Assembly (NCBI RefSeq): GCF_013372285.1
Contig: NZ_CP054301.1
Coordinates: forward strand, 2,349,001 to 2,413,000
Length of the DNA: 64,000 nt
Reading direction: 5' to 3'
Source: Marinomonas primoryensis
GTDB taxonomy: Bacteria > Pseudomonadota > Gammaproteobacteria > Pseudomonadales > Marinomonadaceae
A program made the translations under genes and the position numbers. The notes under the pieces were generated by a model. That model was not told where the DNA came from. It saw only the letters and a program-made list of their open reading frames with translations, and searched no databases. Of this stretch, positions 54,651-63,004 are shown in pieces; the stretch's first letter is position 1; each line of letters starts with the position of its first letter.

Positions 54651-55682
54651 ATGCAATCATTAGGCACTTTAGAGGATTTACCTCAATCCTATCGTGACAA
54701 ATTAACAGAATTAAATCTGGTCCCACTGTGGCCAAATATGCGGGCAGTTTTACCCCATAAAGTCCCGAGTCGAAAAACACAAATGTTAAATTGGCGTTTT
54801 GATAAGCTTCGTCCATTGCTGATTGAAGCTGGCGATTTAACACCAATGGAAAAAGCTGAGCGTCGCGTTTTAGTCTTGGCAAATCCAGGGCATGGACTCA
54901 CTAACATGCAAGCCACTCCAAGTATTTATATGGGACTGCAATTAATTTTGCCCGGTGAAACCGCCCCCAATCATCGCCACACACCAAATGCGGTACGCAT
55001 CATTATAGAAGGTGAAGGGGCGACAACCATTGTGGATGGCGAGCCCTGCGTGATGGAGCGTGGAGACTTGATTCTGACGCCGTCAGGAAAATGGCATGAA
55101 CACCAACATGAAGGCGACGGCCCTATCATTTGGTTGGATATTTTGGACCTGCCGTTAATCTACCAATTAGAAGGCTCTTGGGCGATAGAAGGAAAAACAC
55201 AAACCAATACCCTAGAGCGAGACAAGTCCTTCGCGGAATACAGTGCCGCGGGAGTTGTGCCTGAATTTGATTTCCATAGAGAAAGCACAAACTCACCTAT
55301 GTTGCGTTATCCATGGACAAAAACCCGCGCCTGCCTTGTTGAAATGGCTCAGCATTATAGCGATCGCCCTATTCGCATTGCCTATGTAAATCCTGAAAAC
55401 GGAGCCAGTTTATTCCCGAGTATTGGTTTCGGTGCCATGATGTTGCGCCCCGGCGAAACCTTGTCCTTGCCAAAACGTACGACAGCTTGTGTGTTTCATA
55501 TTGTTGAAGGGGAAGGTTCCCTAAAGGTCGATACCAATGATGCCATTCTATGGACAGAAAAAGACACGCTAAGCGCCCCAGGTTATACCGACATATCTCT
55601 CTGCAACCATTCAACCACTAAACCGGCCTTCATCATAACGGCCGACGAAGCGCCCTTACATCGTTATCTCGGTATTTTTTGA
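54651..55682 (+). CDS. Gentisate 1,2-dioxygenase
   Basis: The 343-residue bicupin enzyme has the iron site His108 and His110 (NHRH) and a third His near 149 (KWHEHQH), followed by a second cupin from about 230. It opens the gentisate ring to maleylpyruvate with O2. AGGAGAAC precedes the ATG. Upstream hydroxylase genes make its substrate, and the isomerase and hydrolase genes on either side take its product, a complete gentisate pathway. Confidence 0.92.
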   Translation: MQSLGTLEDLPQSYRDKLTELNLVPLWPNMRAVLPHKVPSRKTQMLNWRFDKLRPLLIEAGDLTPMEKAERRVLVLANPGHGLTNMQATPSIYMGLQLILPGETAPNHRHTPNAVRIIIEGEGATTIVDGEPCVMERGDLILTPSGKWHEHQHEGDGPIIWLDILDLPLIYQLEGSWAIEGKTQTNTLERDKSFAEYSAAGVVPEFDFHRESTNSPMLRYPWTKTRACLVEMAQHYSDRPIRIAYVNPENGASLFPSIGFGAMMLRPGETLSLPKRTTACVFHIVEGEGSLKVDTNDAILWTEKDTLSAPGYTDISLCNHSTTKPAFIITADEAPLHRYLGIF

Positions 55683-55726
55683 TCTGTTTATTCACCCTTA
55701 ATTATATTTAAGAAAAGGAAAAAGTT

Positions 55727-56428
55727 ATGACTAACAAACTCGCATTCCCAGCTAAAGAACCCGTTTTAGCCAAAATAGCTGACTCTGATAGCCTATTTCC
55801 CGTGCATCGAATTTTTTGTGTTGGACGAAATTATCATGCACACGCGACTGAAATGGGTGTCACTGTCGACAAATCTACCCAAGAGCCTTTTTATTTTCTA
55901 AAGGATTCAAGTACCTATGTAGCAAGTGGTTCCAGCATTGAATACCCACCACAAACTGCCAACTATCACTATGAAATGGAGTTTGTTGTTGCCATTGGTA
56001 AGGCAGGTTTTAATGTCAACGAAGATCAAGCAGAAAGTCTTATCTTTGGTTACGCCTGTGGGCTAGATATGACACGTCGCGATCTTCAATTAAAAGCTCG
56101 AGAAACCGGTCGTCCATGGGATTTAGGAAAAGACTTTGAAGAGTCTTCTATTCTTGCCCCAATTGTTCCTATTGCTAAAACCGGAGTATTAACAGAAGGC
56201 AAAATAGAACTGGCCGTAAATGGCGAAATAAAACAGTCTTCAGACTTAAACTTATTAATATGGAATGTACGTGAAATAATCGCACATTTATCTAAATTCT
56301 ATCACTTACAGCCGGGTGATCTAATTTACACAGGGACTCCTGACGGTGTTGGCCCTGTAATAAAAGGAGATCATATAACAGGGTCAATATCTAATATTGG
56401 AAAAATAGATTTGAAAATATCCATATAA
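55727..56428 (+). CDS. nagK: Fumarylpyruvate hydrolase (FAH family)
   Basis: The 233-residue protein has the FAH-fold metal site: CVGRNYHAHATEMG near residue 30-43, and YEMEFVVAIGKAG near 84-96. The KDFEESSILAPIVP block near 134 and TGTPDGVGPV near 201 complete the pattern. It splits fumarylpyruvate into fumarate and pyruvate, ending the gentisate route. It ends the tight part of the operon; the GMC gene is 120 bases further. Confidence 0.9.
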   Translation: MTNKLAFPAKEPVLAKIADSDSLFPVHRIFCVGRNYHAHATEMGVTVDKSTQEPFYFLKDSSTYVASGSSIEYPPQTANYHYEMEFVVAIGKAGFNVNEDQAESLIFGYACGLDMTRRDLQLKARETGRPWDLGKDFEESSILAPIVPIAKTGVLTEGKIELAVNGEIKQSSDLNLLIWNVREIIAHLSKFYHLQPGDLIYTGTPDGVGPVIKGDHITGSISNIGKIDLKISI

Positions 56429-56548
56429 AATAAAGATCTAAATTATTCATTCTATTTATCGTACATATAGAATGAATAACAAAAAATTCAATTAAATAAG
56501 TAACCCTATACTTTCACATTAAAAATAAAAACAGAAGGAATAGCTAAC

Positions 56549-58273
56549 ATGAATAATAAAAGCATTAAAAGTGGATTAATGTTAGAAAAATTGGAGACCA
56601 GTTTATTAAAAGGGCAAATTAGCCGTCGTAAATTTATTCAGTTTGCCGGTGCTGCAGGTTTATTGTCATTAACGGCGGCTAGGGTTTGGGCTGAAGAGCT
56701 CGACGCTATAAGAGAAAATCAACGTCAAAGAGGAGCCTCTCTTAAAAAGAAATACGATTACATCGTAATTGGGGCTGGAAGCGCAGGTTGTGCTCTTGTT
56801 GGACGTTTAGCTGCTGATAAATCAAAAAATATTCTTTTAATCGAAGCAGGAGACTGGGATACAGCGCCATCGATTCTAGACCCCAGGCTTTGGTTTACCA
56901 ATTTAGGAACTGAACGTGAATGGGGAGACGTGTCTCTTCCTTCTCACGGGGTTAATGGACGAGCTATAGCGGAACATACTGGACGCGTTTTAGGTGGAGG
57001 CAGCAGCATTAATGCCTCTATTTGGGCTCGGCCATTTAAAGCGGATATGGATCATTGGGCCAAAATGACAGGTGATAGTCGATGGAACTACGAATCTTCT
57101 CTTGAGATTTTTAAACGAATTGAAAATTGGAACGGAAAAGAAAATAGCCAATATCGAGGTAAAAACGGTCCGGTATGGTGTCAGCCTGCTGACAACCCGC
57201 TACCTGTTGCGACGGCCATGCTCGATGCATGTCGAGGCCTCGGCCTACCGGTTAAAGATGACTTGAATGGTGAACGTGAAGTGACAGGAGAAGGATTCGC
57301 GTTAATGAATCACATAATAAAGGATGGCCAGCGCCAGAATATGGCTCGGTCTTACTTGTATCCCGTTATGGCTCAGAAGAATGTGACTGTTTTGGTTAAT
57401 ACCCATGTGAATAAATTAGTAATTGATGGCACCACTGTTCAAGGCATCGAGCTTGAAGGATCAAAAGGTAGAATTATCGTTGAAGCAGACGTGGAAACGA
57501 TACTGTCTGGTGGTGGTTTCAACACACCAAAACTTTTAATGCTGAGTGGGATTGGTGATGAAGTAGAACTCAAAAAGCATAATATTAATACCGTAGTACA
57601 CTCCCCTGAAGTCGGAAAAAATATGCAGGATCACATTCTACATGGTGGTGTATTATTTGAATCTCCAGTTCAAATGAGTCATCGTAACTCTGGTGCTGAA
57701 GTTTCAGGATACTTAAAAAGTGACAGTACTCTTGACCTTCCTGATATTAGTGTTGTGCAGATAGAGCTGCCATATGTCAGTGACGTTATTGGTAAAGAAT
57801 ATAATCCACCATCGTCTAGCTGGGCTCTTTGTGGCGGAATGGTAACACCTAAAAGTCGCGGTCGAGTCACACTCCAATCCTCCAACCCCTCTGACCGCCC
57901 GATTGTTGATGCAAACTTTCTAGATCATCCAGATGACGTCGCCTCTTTAATTAAAAGCATAGAACTATGTCAAGAGATTGGCTCAACCCAAGAGCTGAAA
58001 AAATATGTTAAACGAGAAGTCATACCTGGAAAGAAATTAAAAGGTAAAGAGATGGAAGACTTTGTTAGAAATGGGGCCACTACTTATTTTCATGCCAGTG
58101 GCACCTGTCGAATGGGCAATGATGATTTAGCCGTTGTTGATAATGAATTACGTGTTAACGGACTTAAGAAGTTACGAATAGCAGATAGCTCTATTATGCC
58201 AAGAATTGTATCGGTTCCAACAATGCCAGCATGCGTTCTTATCGGAGAAAGAGCTTCGGATTTACTGGCTTAA
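56549..58273 (+). CDS. GMC-family FAD alcohol dehydrogenase/oxidase with Tat signal
   Basis: The 574-residue protein has a twin-arginine-type signal SRRKFIQFAGAAGLLSL (Arg26-Arg27) and a likely cut after VWA at about residue 48. FAD-binding VIGAGSAGCALVGRLA lies near 73-88, and GGGSSINASIWARP near 150. The catalytic His is in FHASGTCRMG near 513-522. GMC enzymes oxidise alcohols; here an aromatic alcohol giving an aldehyde for the next gene is inferred. Export by Tat implies a periplasmic reaction. Confidence 0.82.
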   Translation: MNNKSIKSGLMLEKLETSLLKGQISRRKFIQFAGAAGLLSLTAARVWAEELDAIRENQRQRGASLKKKYDYIVIGAGSAGCALVGRLAADKSKNILLIEAGDWDTAPSILDPRLWFTNLGTEREWGDVSLPSHGVNGRAIAEHTGRVLGGGSSINASIWARPFKADMDHWAKMTGDSRWNYESSLEIFKRIENWNGKENSQYRGKNGPVWCQPADNPLPVATAMLDACRGLGLPVKDDLNGEREVTGEGFALMNHIIKDGQRQNMARSYLYPVMAQKNVTVLVNTHVNKLVIDGTTVQGIELEGSKGRIIVEADVETILSGGGFNTPKLLMLSGIGDEVELKKHNINTVVHSPEVGKNMQDHILHGGVLFESPVQMSHRNSGAEVSGYLKSDSTLDLPDISVVQIELPYVSDVIGKEYNPPSSSWALCGGMVTPKSRGRVTLQSSNPSDRPIVDANFLDHPDDVASLIKSIELCQEIGSTQELKKYVKREVIPGKKLKGKEMEDFVRNGATTYFHASGTCRMGNDDLAVVDNELRVNGLKKLRIADSSIMPRIVSVPTMPACVLIGERASDLLA

Positions 58274-58318
58274 CTGGTTATAAAATAATTAAAAAAAATT
58301 CAAATAACGAGGTGAATA

Positions 58319-59770
58319 ATGAATACTCAATTAGTAATCGATAATAAAGAAATGCCTTCTGAAACCGGTAGAACACATCAACGTAAAGATCCACTGACCG
58401 GTTTGACCGTTTCAACTTGTGCTGCGGCAAGTGTCAAGGACGCTCTGCTTGTAGCCGAATCATCACGAGTGGCTTTTAAAAGTTGGTCTGCCTCTCCACC
58501 TTCTGAGAGACGTGCGCTGCTATTGAAAGCGGCCGATATAATAGAAGCTAAAATGGGGGACTTTATTGCTGCGATGAAAGCGGAAGTAGGTGCAAGTGAT
58601 CTATGGGCCGGCTTTAACGTAATGTTGGCCGCTAACCTTTTTAGAGAGGCGGCGTCGTTAGCTACTCAAATTCAAGGTGAGACCATCCCAACGGATAAGC
58701 CTAATTCACTGTCTATGACAATTCGTCAACCTGTTGGACCCTGTTTAAGCATCGTACCTTGGAATGGCCCTGTCGTACTTGCCGCTCGCGCAATCGCCTA
58801 CCCTCTAGTGTGTGGCAATACGGTTGTGTTTCGAGCTTCAGAAGTAAGCCCAATGACTCATCGACTTATCGCCAATGCCGTATATGAAGCAGGGTTACCT
58901 GAAGGCGTACTGAACTTTATAACAACCGCGCCAGAAGATGCTCCTGAAGTGATAGAAGCGTTAATTTCGCACCCAGCCATTCGAAGAATTAATTTTACTG
59001 GATCCACTTCTGTTGGCCGTATCATTGCAGAAAAGTCTGCCAAACACCTAAAACGCTGTCTATTGGAACTTGGCGATAAATCGCCACTAATTGTGTTAGA
59101 TGATGCTGAAATAGATGATGCAGTCTCAGCTGCGATATTTGGCTCGTTTTTATATCAAGGGCAAATTTGCATGTCGACTGATCGAATTATTGTCGATGAG
59201 AAGGTTGCTGATGAATTTGTTTCAAAATTTGCAGATAGAGCTAAGAAACTCAGTATTGGTTCTGCTGCGACGTTAGGAGAGTGCATTATTGGACCTGTTA
59301 TTAGTCAGGACTCTGCCAACCGATTGAATACAATAATTGAGGATGCTTTATCTAAGGGAGCGACGTTGGTTATTGGTGGCAAATCAGATACATCACAGTA
59401 TCCAGCAACAATACTCGACAATGTAGCCTCTGATATGAAGGTTTACAAAGATGAAACATTTGGTCCAGTTATTTCAATAATTCGCGTAAAAGACACTGAA
59501 GATGCAATTCATGTGGCAAATGATACAGAGTTTGGACTTTCGTCAGCGGTATATGGCAAGGACATCGTACGGGCTCTAAATGTTGCAAAACGTATTGAAA
59601 CTGGAAGTTGCCATATCAATGGCCCTACTGTTCAAAATGAAGCAAGTGCACCTTATGGTGGAACAAAATCGAGCGGCTATGGACGTTTTGATGGTCGTGC
59701 AGTTATTGACGAGTTTACTGAACTTAAATGGCTAACAATAGAAGATAGTTCTCAGCAATACCCATTCTAA
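58319..59770 (+). CDS. Aldehyde dehydrogenase, possible salicylaldehyde/vanillin type
   Basis: The 483-residue enzyme has catalytic Glu250 in LELGDKSP and Cys284 in GQICMSTDR. The Glu motif normally reads LGGK; here the second Gly is Asp253, as in some vanillin-type enzymes. TFGPVISIIRV lies near 380. It would oxidise an aromatic aldehyde to its acid. Its place after the GMC gene and next to the salicylate operon fits salicylaldehyde to salicylate. A terminator follows. The substrate is inference. Confidence 0.8.
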   Translation: MNTQLVIDNKEMPSETGRTHQRKDPLTGLTVSTCAAASVKDALLVAESSRVAFKSWSASPPSERRALLLKAADIIEAKMGDFIAAMKAEVGASDLWAGFNVMLAANLFREAASLATQIQGETIPTDKPNSLSMTIRQPVGPCLSIVPWNGPVVLAARAIAYPLVCGNTVVFRASEVSPMTHRLIANAVYEAGLPEGVLNFITTAPEDAPEVIEALISHPAIRRINFTGSTSVGRIIAEKSAKHLKRCLLELGDKSPLIVLDDAEIDDAVSAAIFGSFLYQGQICMSTDRIIVDEKVADEFVSKFADRAKKLSIGSAATLGECIIGPVISQDSANRLNTIIEDALSKGATLVIGGKSDTSQYPATILDNVASDMKVYKDETFGPVISIIRVKDTEDAIHVANDTEFGLSSAVYGKDIVRALNVAKRIETGSCHINGPTVQNEASAPYGGTKSSGYGRFDGRAVIDEFTELKWLTIEDSSQQYPF

Positions 59771-59775
59771 AGAAG

Positions 59776-59817
59776 AAAACCTTAGAGCCACCGAAACAAA
59801 GTGGCCCTAAGGTTTTA
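59776..59817 (+). terminator. Terminator at the end of the aromatic gene cluster
   Basis: AAAACCTTAG-AGCCAC and GTGGCC-CTAAGGTTTT form a long stem with one mismatch and a 9-base loop, then a T-rich tail. It ends the plus-strand cluster 5 bases after the aldehyde dehydrogenase stop. Confidence 0.85.
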
Positions 59818-59893
59818 TTTAAAAAACATATGGAAAATTCACACATTTTTTAACACTGATAAAGAATCTAGATCAAAATCAGCACAGGTTAAA

Positions 59894-60091
59894 TCAACCA
59901 GATTTCTTGACGGTCTCAGAAAACAGTTCACCGGAAATTGCCCAATCTTCCGTTTTCACATCATTAAAAATGACATAAACATACTGCGGATCAACACCTG
60001 CGTTTTTTGCTATTGATTCTGTAACGTCTTTAGCGATCTGAGCTTTCGCACTATCACGACCTTCAAACATCTGAATATTTACAACTGGCAT
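59894..60091 (-). CDS. 4-oxalocrotonate tautomerase family protein
   Basis: The 65-residue protein starts MPVVNIQMFEGR, so Pro2 becomes the catalytic N-terminal proline after Met removal. IAKDVTESIAKNAGVDPQYVYVIF follows the family pattern (helix then VYVI strand). It would isomerise an enol/keto acid. It is convergent with the aromatic cluster, possibly recruited for the same route, but the gentisate pathway does not need it. GAGGAG precedes the ATG. Confidence 0.82.
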   Translation of the reverse strand: MPVVNIQMFEGRDSAKAQIAKDVTESIAKNAGVDPQYVYVIFNDVKTEDWAISGELFSETVKKSG

Positions 60092-60220
60092 GGTAACTCC
60101 TCATTGGTCTACATTTTAGTTTTGCATCTCTGCACTTGATGAAAAACATAGTAACGTGAGGAGCATTGGCGAATAAATACGCTCTGACTCCATTCTGTGT
60201 AGCGAATTATTCAACAATCA

Positions 60221-61144
60221 TTAAGCAAACTTTCCTTCCGCTGAAATACGGACAAACTCATCAATAATAAATCTAACACCTGGCATCAAATGTCGATTGC
60301 TTGGCCAAATGAGGTTCAAGCCCGTCAACGACGGTGTAAGAGCGGGCAGAATGGGAACCAGTTCTCCCGCCACAATAAAAGGACGCAATAACGACTCAGG
60401 AAATTGTATGATGCCCGCCCCAGCAACACAGGCATCTACCATGGCATCGCCATCACTTATTTGATGATGCGGTGTGGCGTGACAGTACACATCATCACCT
60501 GAATCTGATTTCACTAACCATGGCAGCGGTCGCCCTCCTCGCCAAGCCATCACGCAGCGGTGTGCGTTTAATTCCTCTAACGAAACAGGCAAGCCGAACT
60601 GTGCCAGATAATCAGGCGAAGCACATAATATGAGACGCTGTTCGTTCAGCTGCTTTGCAATTAGATCACCGCTGTCTTTTAAAGCGCCGAAACGAAATGC
60701 CAAATCAAACCCAGAATCTAATGGGTCGATCAACTTGTCATTAAAGGTAATCGTCAGCTTCAACTCTGGGTATTGCGCGGCCATTTTCAATAATAGAGGC
60801 ATGACAACTTGCCTTCCAAAAGCGGAAGGCACATCAATACGCACGTTGCCACTTGGTCGCTGTTGTTTGTTTTTCAAACTAAGCTCCGCCGCTTCCAATA
60901 TTGTCAACGCCGACTCACAACTTGCTAGGTACGCTTCGCCTTCGGTTGTTAAGCTCAGCTTGCGAGTCGTCCGATGAAATAATTTAGTGGATAAATGCAA
61001 CTCTAGCTTTGCAATGCTTTTGCCTAGCGCAGATTTGGAAATGCCTAATTCATCCGCCGCTGTTGTAAAACTGCCAGCTTTCGCCGCGGCGACGAAGTAA
61101 ATAATTGAACGTATTGAATCGGCTACTATCGGAATATTGGTCAT
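60221..61144 (-). CDS. LysR-family transcriptional regulator
   Basis: The 307-residue protein has the N-terminal helix-turn-helix GSFTTAADELGISKSALGKSIAKLE near residue 20-44, shown here in part, and a LysR substrate domain from about 95. LAFRFGALKDSGDLIAK near 150 is a block typical of the CrgA/DsdC-like group. Its target is not clear: it is in tandem with another LysR gene and beside the tautomerase gene, with no divergent partner of its own. Confidence 0.85.
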   Translation of the reverse strand: MTNIPIVADSIRSIIYFVAAAKAGSFTTAADELGISKSALGKSIAKLELHLSTKLFHRTTRKLSLTTEGEAYLASCESALTILEAAELSLKNKQQRPSGNVRIDVPSAFGRQVVMPLLLKMAAQYPELKLTITFNDKLIDPLDSGFDLAFRFGALKDSGDLIAKQLNEQRLILCASPDYLAQFGLPVSLEELNAHRCVMAWRGGRPLPWLVKSDSGDDVYCHATPHHQISDGDAMVDACVAGAGIIQFPESLLRPFIVAGELVPILPALTPSLTGLNLIWPSNRHLMPGVRFIIDEFVRISAEGKFA

Positions 61145-61223
61145 TTTAAGAACCCTATCGACTCTTCATGGTTGATAATTTAACATCCAGTCTATGGCAT
61201 AAAACCCGTTGATATAAACTATA

Positions 61224-62117
61224 TCAGGACCCAAAGTGGCTCAGTGTAAAGTCAATAAAGCTGCGTAATTTGGGCGTCATTCTACGATCCGGTACGTACA
61301 GCAAGTGCATAGGCCTAGTTGGAACAGGGTAATTCGTTAATACTTCTACTAACCTTCCTGTTTCCATCTCCTTTTCAACTAGCTCTAACGGCTGAAGCAT
61401 CACACCCAACCCTGCAATCGCAGCTTTCATTAAAGCCTCCCCGCTATCTACCATTAAGCGCCCTGAGACAGGCACCGACATCGGCCCTGATTCAGTCAGA
61501 AATGTCCAATGGGTACGCAACTCTGTATGAGAGAACCCTAAACATTCATGCTCCAATAAATCTGTGGGCTCAGAAATCGTCGGATGTTCAAGAATATAGT
61601 GTGGCGCCGCGCATAAAACCAACTTATAAGGTCTCAATGCACGCGCAATTAAACCACTATCAGACAGGTTTCCAACACGAAAAGCCACATCAAAACCTTC
61701 ATCAATTAAATCGACCGTTCGGTTGGTTAAAGACATTTCCACTTTTATATCTGGATACATTGTCATATATTCTGGCAGCAATGACGCAAGCGCATTCACA
61801 CCAAAAGAAACGGGAGCGCTCACCCTCAATTTGCCAGTTGGCACCGCGCGTACTTCCTGAACAAGACCGCTAACAACCTCCATTTCAGCCAAAATATTTT
61901 TTGACCTCTCATAAAAACTGATCCCAATATCCGTTAAATGCTGGCTACGAGTTGTTCGATTAATCAATTTCACACCCAAACTTTGCTCAAGAAACCGAAT
62001 GTGCTTACCAATCAATTGCGATGACATATTCATTGCTTCAGCAACGGCAGAGAATGACCCCAGCTCAACAGACTTAACAAAAATCTCAATACTTAATAAA
62101 CGATCCATTTGAAACAC
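61224..62117 (-). CDS. LysR-family regulator divergent from an NADP oxidoreductase gene
   Basis: The 297-residue protein has the LysR helix-turn-helix (GSFSAVAEAMNMSSQLIGKHI near 18-38) and a CrgA-like effector domain with VAFRVGNLSDSGLIARALR near 150-168. It is divergent from the F420-reductase-like gene at 62205 across 87 bases, so that gene is its probable target. It shares pattern with the LysR gene just downstream, so the two may be old duplicates. Confidence 0.87.
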   Translation of the reverse strand: MFQMDRLLSIEIFVKSVELGSFSAVAEAMNMSSQLIGKHIRFLEQSLGVKLINRTTRSQHLTDIGISFYERSKNILAEMEVVSGLVQEVRAVPTGKLRVSAPVSFGVNALASLLPEYMTMYPDIKVEMSLTNRTVDLIDEGFDVAFRVGNLSDSGLIARALRPYKLVLCAAPHYILEHPTISEPTDLLEHECLGFSHTELRTHWTFLTESGPMSVPVSGRLMVDSGEALMKAAIAGLGVMLQPLELVEKEMETGRLVEVLTNYPVPTRPMHLLYVPDRRMTPKLRSFIDFTLSHFGS

Positions 62118-62204
62118 CTTGTTTCAAGTAAAGCTACAAAGTAGACATTTATCCTCATACATTTCAAGTTGTACAGTATATTTTTAACTGACAACGAGAA
62201 AATA

Positions 62205-62831
62205 ATGATGAACATTGCCATTCTTGGTACAGGAAATATGGCCGCGGGCTTCGTTGACGCTCTTGCGCCTAAATATAAAGTAACAATAGGCGCTCGAGAT
62301 CAAGCGAAAGCCGCGGCACTCGCTGAAAAATCAGCCTATGACGTAGAAGCCAGAGGCATTTCGGCCGCAATAGCAGTATCGGATGTCGTGTTACTAGCAC
62401 TGCCTTTCTCCGCCATCAAAGACGTATTAAATACCGCTTCTAATATGGATAAAAAAATACTGATCGATATATCCAACCCTGTGACAGAGGATTTCCAACA
62501 GCTTTCTCTTGGACATACCACCTCTGCAGCAGAAGAGATTCAAACCATCGTACCAAACGCTTATGTCGTCAAAGCATTCAATACTATTTTTGCCCCACTT
62601 CTTCCCGAAGAAGCCCGTCATGACCAACATCTACAAGTTTTTTTAGCGTCTGATAATGAACCAGCAAAAGTCATCATATCTGAGATTGCTTCATCGATAA
62701 GTTTTACCGCCATTGATGCCGGTCCGTTAAAGAACGCTCGATTTTTAGAGCCAATTGGCGCGATGAACATTCAATTTGGTTTCTTCCTCGGGCAAGGCAC
62801 CAACATTGCGCCAACATGGAAGCATTTATAA
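62205..62831 (+). CDS. NADP-binding oxidoreductase, F420-reductase-like
   Basis: Start codons ATG 62205 and ATG 62208 lie next to each other; the longer gives 208 residues. The N-terminal Rossmann fold has MNIAILGTGNMAAGFVDAL (GxGxxA type) and RDQAKAAAL. VVLLALPFSAIKDVL near 60-75 and NAYVVKAFNTIFAPLL near 117 match the NADPH-F420 oxidoreductase/YqeC-like group. Bacteria of this type do not make F420, so it probably uses another substrate. It is divergent from its LysR regulator. Confidence 0.8.
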   Translation: MMNIAILGTGNMAAGFVDALAPKYKVTIGARDQAKAAALAEKSAYDVEARGISAAIAVSDVVLLALPFSAIKDVLNTASNMDKKILIDISNPVTEDFQQLSLGHTTSAAEEIQTIVPNAYVVKAFNTIFAPLLPEEARHDQHLQVFLASDNEPAKVIISEIASSISFTAIDAGPLKNARFLEPIGAMNIQFGFFLGQGTNIAPTWKHL

Positions 62832-63004
62832 TCACGACATAAATACAAGAATAAGGGCCGTTTCGGAATGCCATTCGCGCCCTTATACATCGATACCTTT
62901 CTATTTTTCAAAACCGCCTTCTATTAAACAAAATCACTAAAAAGGCTCACAAGAAAAATCAACACACTCAGCAGACAATTTTTTCATTTCCAAGGAATCA
63001 CATC

